From Methanothermococcus sp. SCGC AD-155-E23 (GTDB lineage: Archaea; AGJL01; Methanococci; Methanococcales; Methanococcaceae): 39,297 bases of DNA. The notes beneath the pieces were generated by a model. That model had not been told where the DNA came from and did not search any database. It worked only from the letters and a program-made list of their open reading frames with translations. The DNA is taken from positions 1-39,297 of the forward strand of contig JAHEQA010000046.1 in the NCBI GenBank assembly GCA_019561615.1. Reading direction: 5' to 3'. Within the stretch, counting starts at the first letter, position 1. Each line of letters begins with the position of its first letter. This document shows, piece by piece, positions 34,653-39,297 of this stretch. Position numbers and translations under genes: made by a program.

Positions 34653-35876
34653 TTAGACTATAGCCCTCCTGTATATAATTAGTGTATCCTCTGAAAATCT
34701 CCCATAGGTGTCCTCTAGGCGTTCAAAGTACTCCCCCTCTATATACTCCTTTAACTCCCTTCCCAGGGGACCTACCAGTACATAGGTGAAGTGTTCCCTG
34801 TATCTATTTAACACCTCTGCCAATTTTCTACTATCTATCTCTTCACAGGTACATCCAAGGTCTCCACCTATTATCACAACCCCCCTCTTGAAGACACTTT
34901 TAAAGTCCCTTAGTGCATACTCTATGGATTTCACGTCAAGTCCAGGGTTTATGTTTTCTACGACAGTGGGGTTGTGGGACAATACCCTCATTCTACCCTC
35001 TATTTTGAAGGAGTAGATTCTCTCGAGGATATCCTCTATATCTAGGAAGTTCCTGGAGATCTCAATGGCGAAGAGGGAGTTCTCAATGTAGTGGGTTCCA
35101 AATATCTCTTTGTTAAACCTTACAACATAGTCCCTGTACCTGTAACTCAGGGGGTACTTGGAGAGTACCTCCACATCTTCATCCCCTATTTCAACAATAT
35201 TATCTCCTACCTTACCTCCACACTCCTTCACAACCTTCTTATTTACGTATACCCTCTCCCCTAAATCTAAAGTGGACATCTTTGCAAGGAGGGCATTCCT
35301 CAGACCCCCTGCTATAGGGTAGTTCTCCAGGACATTTGTAAGGGCTCCGTATTTACAGGATGTTATACCTAGAGATACCTCGAATACAAAGAGGTCGTAG
35401 TTATCCAGGGTATTATCCTCCCATAACCTATCAATACTTTTTAGCACTGACACCGGTGTTATAGAGCCTCTATTACTGTTGTTTATAAAGACATTATATT
35501 CCCCGCCTAGTATGTGGTAGAGGAGCTCAGTTGTTGTGGTTTTCCCCTTCACCCCAGTAACCTCGATAAACTTCCTGTGTATGTTGCCGTACTTCTCCCT
35601 CAGGATCTCTGAGATGGCATGGTGGAAGGAGGTAAATCTACAGTTGAGGGGGCAGTGTATAGGAGCTATTATCTCCTGGTACTTGGAGGTATCTGGTCTC
35701 TCTTTACTTGGGATTATTTTTAAATATTTAATTATATCACTATATTGATTTAAAATATTTTTATCCCTCTCTAACTTTCCATAGATATCCCAGATGTGAA
35801 TGTCCCTGTATCCCAGGTTGTAGTACTCCCTTGCAACATCCAGGGCACCATGGTTTACATCGACAATAAGTATCAA
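34653..35876 (-). CDS. cfbE: Mur-ligase-like protein, probable coenzyme F430 synthetase CfbE
   Basis: The protein of about 407 residues has the Mur-ligase P-loop GVKGKTTTT near residue 108, then LFVFEVSLGI and NPGLDVKSIEYALRDF near the C-terminus. The N-terminal domain is atypical for peptidoglycan Mur ligases. CfbE closes the carbocyclic ring that ends F430 synthesis for methyl-CoM reductase. Pseudomurein ligases are unlikely in Methanococcales, which have S-layers. I prefer the TTG at 35876, with GGTGG five bases upstream, over TTG 35888 or GTG 35885. The other cfb genes are not here, so the call depends on family pattern. Confidence 0.65.
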   Translation of the reverse strand: MILIVDVNHGALDVAREYYNLGYRDIHIWDIYGKLERDKNILNQYSDIIKYLKIIPSKERPDTSKYQEIIAPIHCPLNCRFTSFHHAISEILREKYGNIHRKFIEVTGVKGKTTTTELLYHILGGEYNVFINNSNRGSITPVSVLKSIDRLWEDNTLDNYDLFVFEVSLGITSCKYGALTNVLENYPIAGGLRNALLAKMSTLDLGERVYVNKKVVKECGGKVGDNIVEIGDEDVEVLSKYPLSYRYRDYVVRFNKEIFGTHYIENSLFAIEISRNFLDIEDILERIYSFKIEGRMRVLSHNPTVVENINPGLDVKSIEYALRDFKSVFKRGVVIIGGDLGCTCEEIDSRKLAEVLNRYREHFTYVLVGPLGRELKEYIEGEYFERLEDTYGRFSEDTLIIYRRAIV

Positions 35877-35891
35877 AATTACCACCAAAAA

Positions 35892-36947
35892 TTAGAAGTA
35901 CTTATCCACCTCCCCAATACATCTCACTACCAATTCAACGGCATTCTCAAGATCAGAGAGGTCTATAACCTCCACTGGGGTGTGGATATACCTGGCAGGT
36001 ACAGAGATCACCCCTGTAGGTATACCCTCCCTTGTAAGGTGTATTGCAGTTCCATCTGTTGTACCTCCCTCACCAACCTCGTACTGTACTGGGATGTTAT
36101 ATCTTTTAGAGACATCCTCTATCATCCTCAGTACATCCCTGTGGGCGATAAGCCCCCTACCTTCACCATCTACTATACATACAACAGGACCCTTTCCCAA
36201 CTCTATAGGAGCCTCTTCTATCTTGATCCCTGGGTGATCTCCACAGATTGTCACATCCAATGCAATGGCCACATCTGGATTTATCCTGAAGGCAGAGGTT
36301 CTAGCACCCTTCAACCCCACCTCCTCCTGCACTGTACCTACAAAGTACACCTGACAATTTAGATCCTCTTTCTTCAACCTTCTGGCAACCTCCAAGAGGA
36401 TGGTACAACCTACCCTGTCGTCAAAGGCCTTACATGTTACCCTGTTGTTTCCAAGGATGTCAAACTCTGATTTAAAGGTGGCCCAGGCTCCAACATCTAC
36501 ACCCATCTTCTTGGCATCCTCCCTGTCCCTGGCCCCAATATCTATAAACATATCTTCATATTTTATCATCTTGTTTCTCTCCTCCTCCTTCATCTTATGA
36601 GGTGGCTTTGAACCTAGGACTCCAACAATTCTTTTACCATCTTTTGTATGGATTACAACCTTCTGATTTAGAAGCATCTGGTCGTTGATGCCCCCTACTT
36701 TTATAAATCTTAGAAACCCCTTCTCATCGATGTACTTTACCATTAAACCGATCTCATCCATATGGGCAGCTAGCATAAGTTTAGGACCTCTATCCCCCAT
36801 CCTAGCTATAAGGTTTCCAAACCTGTCTGTAAATACCTCCTCACAGTACTTTTTAAGCTCCCTCTCCATTATACTCCTTACACTGTCCTCCCTACCGGAG
36901 ATACCATCTGCCAGGGATAACTCCTTAAGGTACTCCAACACACCCAT
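35892..36947 (-). CDS. M42-family metalloaminopeptidase
   Basis: The 351-residue protein has AAHMDEIG (His62, Asp64), KAFDDRVGC with the bridging Asp, VQEEVGLKG with the catalytic Glu pair, [12 protein letters not shown] and a final His in RYIHTPVEV. These are the di-zinc ligands and base of TET-type aminopeptidases, which form dodecamers and clip short peptides. GGTGATAGA precedes the ATG. It sits 9 bp after the PIN gene and 3 bp before cfbE's frame, so it is part of the rad50-PIN-M42 unit. Confidence 0.93.
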   Translation of the reverse strand: MGVLEYLKELSLADGISGREDSVRSIMERELKKYCEEVFTDRFGNLIARMGDRGPKLMLAAHMDEIGLMVKYIDEKGFLRFIKVGGINDQMLLNQKVVIHTKDGKRIVGVLGSKPPHKMKEEERNKMIKYEDMFIDIGARDREDAKKMGVDVGAWATFKSEFDILGNNRVTCKAFDDRVGCTILLEVARRLKKEDLNCQVYFVGTVQEEVGLKGARTSAFRINPDVAIALDVTICGDHPGIKIEEAPIELGKGPVVCIVDGEGRGLIAHRDVLRMIEDVSKRYNIPVQYEVGEGGTTDGTAIHLTREGIPTGVISVPARYIHTPVEVIDLSDLENAVELVVRCIGEVDKYF

Positions 36948-36956
36948 TCTATCACC

Positions 36957-37361
36957 CTATAGATAACCCTGAAGTTCAAAGTACTTCTTCTGTTTAACAA
37001 CTACTACAGGGATGCCCATCTCAAGGAGTCTTCCCTTTAACTCCTTGTCATTTGTACATACTACAACCTTCTTCCCTCTCTCCCTACATTTCAGGGCGTA
37101 ATTTACTATTATCTCGTCGGTGTATTTCCCAGGGACATCTTCATCTTCCTCCTCATACCTCCTGATAAGAGAGAGGAGGAGAGATACAGAGTACCTCTCC
37201 TTACCCTTTAATCTACTTCTAAGTTTCTCCAACTCCTCCCTTACACACCTTAGTATTACAACCTTATAACAGTTAAATAACCTGTCCAACTCGTAGTCTA
37301 TATTGATACTATGTTTTACTCCGTATATTAGGAAGTTGGTGTCAGGTACCACCAGGATCAT
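36957..37361 (-). CDS. PIN-domain protein
   Basis: The 134-residue protein opens MILVVPDTNFLIYG with Asp7 of the PIN active site, and has REELEKL, TDEIIVNYALK and VCTNDKEL with further acidic residues. This form resembles the FCF1/UPF0129-like PIN nucleases of archaea more than VapC toxins. No antitoxin gene is next to it. Its ATG overlaps the rad50 stop (ATGA), so expression is tied to a DNA repair gene. Target RNA is unknown. Confidence 0.85.
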   Translation of the reverse strand: MILVVPDTNFLIYGVKHSINIDYELDRLFNCYKVVILRCVREELEKLRSRLKGKERYSVSLLLSLIRRYEEEDEDVPGKYTDEIIVNYALKCRERGKKVVVCTNDKELKGRLLEMGIPVVVVKQKKYFELQGYL

Positions 37362-39297
37362 GTTATCGCCGGAAGTGCCTTGGAGATACCTCCCCTCTTG
37401 GTGACGTAGATGACGTTATCTGCTATCTGCTCCAACTCCTGGTGATGGGATATTATAAATATCTGGGATATGCTCCTTATGCTTTTAAATATATTTAACA
37501 GTTTCTTACGTCTCTCCTCGTCTAGGAAGGCTGTTGGTTCATCCAATACGATAAATTGTAGGCTGCCACATAGTGCCTTTGCAATACCTAAACGTAGTGC
37601 CAGAGAGACTGCGATCTGCTCCCCTCCACTTAAATTCTTTACAGGCAACCCATCTACGAGGATGTTGTAATCCTCATCTATCTCTATGTGGTGATAGGGC
37701 AATTCAAACTCACTGAAAATCTCATTTGTATACTTCTGGATAAGGGGTATGTACCTCTTCCTAAGGTACTGTTGAAATCCATCCTTTGAGAATACCTGGT
37801 CTCTGATATCCTCCAGATATTTTATATACCTCTCTAACTTCTCCTTTTCCCTCTCTATCTCCTCCAACTCCCTTAACTCTTTAAGGAGTTTGTTTAAATT
37901 TTCCCTATCTGAATCCAGGTGTCCCTTCCACTTCCCTATCTCATTCCTTTTAATTTCCAAGTTGTGACGGATCTCTTCAACCTCCTCCTCAATCCTTCTA
38001 TGCTCCTCCTCACTGTATCCTAGAAACTCTATATCCTGTATACACTCTTCCCTCCTACTTCTCAAAGTTGCCAACTTCTCCTCAATCTCCTCTATCATCT
38101 TTTCCAAGGTGTCTATTAGCTTGGAGGGGTCCACCTTGTATACCTTAGCGTAATTCCTCAACACTGCAGAGGCATTTATATATCTGTTGTAGTCCTCCCT
38201 GTATCTCTCAATCTCCTTCTCTAGAAGTGCCTTCTCTTTCTCCAGATCCTGATATAGCTTGGCGTACTTTTTTATGTCCTCCATCTCCCTTAGTATGTCA
38301 CTTAATTTCTCCTCCTTCTCCCTCCTATCCACTATTAACTTTTTAATCTCATACCATCTCTTTAACCTGTTACTAAACTCCTCCTTCTCTTTATTCACCC
38401 TCTCCCTGTTGTAATCCCCTACAACCCTTAGAAGTTCCTCCCTTTTCCTCATTAACTCCTCCCTATCTACCTCTTTCAGGAAATCCTCACAGGTTTGATA
38501 CCTCCTGTATACCCTTTCTAGACTCTTTTTCCTCTCTACTAGTCTCTCCCTCTCCTCCTCCACACCTCTGTATCTCTCTATCTCACCCTCTAAAATCTGG
38601 AGTTCTTTAACATACCCCTCTAACTCTACGTATTTATCCTGGAGGATTTTCTCCCGCTCCTTCAACCTGGCAAGTTCATTCTTTAAGTCACCTATCTCCT
38701 GTAGTAACCTCTCCAACCTCTCCATCTCTTCCCTATATCTAGTCCTCTCTTTGTAAAGTGTTTTCAACTCCTCCTCTATCCTCTGGAGTTCCTCCCTGTA
38801 TTTCCTCAGGAGGTCATCCTTCTTAGAGTCGTCTATAGGGGACTGACAGAGGGGACACTTATTACCTGCTCTGCTAAGTTTCTCTACAACCTCCTCTAAC
38901 TCCTTTGCCTTACTCTCCCTCTCTCTTATCTTACCCTCCACTACCTGGAGTTCCTCCCTGCACCTGGCTAACCTATCCTTTAACTCCTCCTCTTTTTTTA
39001 TCCTTTCCTCAATCTCCTTTAAGGGTGCCAGCTCCCTCTCCAACTTTGAGATCTCCCTTCTCAACCTCTCTATCCTACTTTTTATCTCCTCCCTCTTCTC
39101 CTTCAACCTCTCAAGGTGCACCACCTTATCCTCTAGATCCCTTAATCTACTCTCAACCTCTATATACTCCAGGTACCCCTCTTTACACCTCTCCAGCTCC
39201 TCCCTGTATCTCTCTATCTCCTTCAACTTACTGTTTACATGCTCCAGTTCCAGGAGTTTTTTCTCTATATCGTCCAGCTGCCTCAATTTCTCCTCTG
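37358..39297 (-). CDS. rad50: Rad50 DNA repair ATPase, C-terminal part
   Basis: The reading frame is open to the right edge of the window, so the N-terminus with Walker A is missing. About 645 residues are seen: a long coiled coil, the zinc hook CPLC (bases 38845-38857), the returning coiled coil, then the signature NLSGGEQIAVSLALRL, Walker B FIVLDEPTAFLDEE and the switch His in IISHHQE. Rad50 works with Mre11 on DNA double-strand breaks. An in-frame TTG at 39286 is not a start, because the coiled coil continues upstream of it. Mre11 would be expected beyond the edge. Confidence 0.96.
   Translation of the reverse strand, partial: EEKLRQLDDIEKKLLELEHVNSKLKEIERYREELERCKEGYLEYIEVESRLRDLEDKVVHLERLKEKREEIKSRIERLRREISKLERELAPLKEIEERIKKEEELKDRLARCREELQVVEGKIRERESKAKELEEVVEKLSRAGNKCPLCQSPIDDSKKDDLLRKYREELQRIEEELKTLYKERTRYREEMERLERLLQEIGDLKNELARLKEREKILQDKYVELEGYVKELQILEGEIERYRGVEEERERLVERKKSLERVYRRYQTCEDFLKEVDREELMRKREELLRVVGDYNRERVNKEKEEFSNRLKRWYEIKKLIVDRREKEEKLSDILREMEDIKKYAKLYQDLEKEKALLEKEIERYREDYNRYINASAVLRNYAKVYKVDPSKLIDTLEKMIEEIEEKLATLRSRREECIQDIEFLGYSEEEHRRIEEEVEEIRHNLEIKRNEIGKWKGHLDSDRENLNKLLKELRELEEIEREKEKLERYIKYLEDIRDQVFSKDGFQQYLRKRYIPLIQKYTNEIFSEFELPYHHIEIDEDYNILVDGLPVKNLSGGEQIAVSLALRLGIAKALCGSLQFIVLDEPTAFLDEERRKKLLNIFKSIRSISQIFIISHHQELEQIADNVIYVTKRGGISKALPAIT

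Noticed and set aside
36957-37361. VapC toxin of a toxin-antitoxin pair.
   Set aside because: There is no antitoxin-like gene beside it; the neighbours are rad50 and a peptidase, and the sequence is nearer to FCF1-like PIN proteins.

Overview
The window looks like chromosome of a thermophilic hydrogenotrophic methanogen of the order Methanococcales. The basis is gene content: Hmd and two FeGP-cofactor genes (hcgB, hcgC), the methanococcal por gene order with the extra polyferredoxins porE and porF, archaeal SelB, FprA, the small subunit of PolD, a YcaO protein and a Mur-ligase-like CfbE candidate. Arg codons are almost all AGA/AGG, CpG is rare, ribosome binding sites are GGTGAT/GGAGG-like, and promoters carry archaeal BRE/TATA boxes. 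By eye the G+C content is higher than in Methanocaldococcus jannaschii. I cannot assign a genus.

Layout. Bases 1-1712 are damaged. Bases 1-123 are an exact inverted copy of 1385-1507 and cut off a K+ channel gene, and the channel and the divergent GMC oxidoreductase together carry three apparent one-base deletions. This looks like a contig-end fold-back artefact. Next come hcgB-hcgC-argG (+), truA (-), ppaC (+) and the iron-uptake pair feoA/feoB (-), whose promoter is flanked by two 25-bp repeats. A tRNA-Ser gene and a radical-SAM gene follow, then the six-gene pyruvate:ferredoxin oxidoreductase operon porCDABEF (-), an M50 protease and prs. The centre holds nadE and an agmatinase gene (+) against larB (-), a YkgJ-type cysteine-cluster gene, a well-formed C/D box sRNA overlapping its stop codon, a CooC-like ATPase, hmd and tRNA-Cys. 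After these come an AIM24-type gene, a SPASM-type radical-SAM gene in a unit with a HisA-like gene, selB-mvk (+), the tungstate transporter tupABC (-), fprA and a hemerythrin (oxygen/redox handling), an Lrp regulator, a ferredoxin-YcaO pair and the PolD small subunit. The right end holds a TatD-like hydrolase, two small cysteine-rich genes, cfbE, an M42 peptidase, a PIN protein and the C-terminal part of Rad50, which runs off the edge.

How the genes fit together. Many genes serve the metal and cofactor needs of methanogenesis: iron uptake, FeGP cofactor and Hmd, tungstate uptake, selenocysteine insertion, a nickel-type CooC ATPase, F430, and possibly thioamidation by YcaO. The por operon links carbon fixation to ferredoxin. 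Every one of the nine convergent gene pairs abuts or overlaps at its 3' ends. I see no CRISPR array, insertion sequence, prophage or defence island. The least expected items are the C/D box sRNA, the repeat-flanked feo promoter, the ferredoxin-YcaO pair and the fold-back at the left edge.
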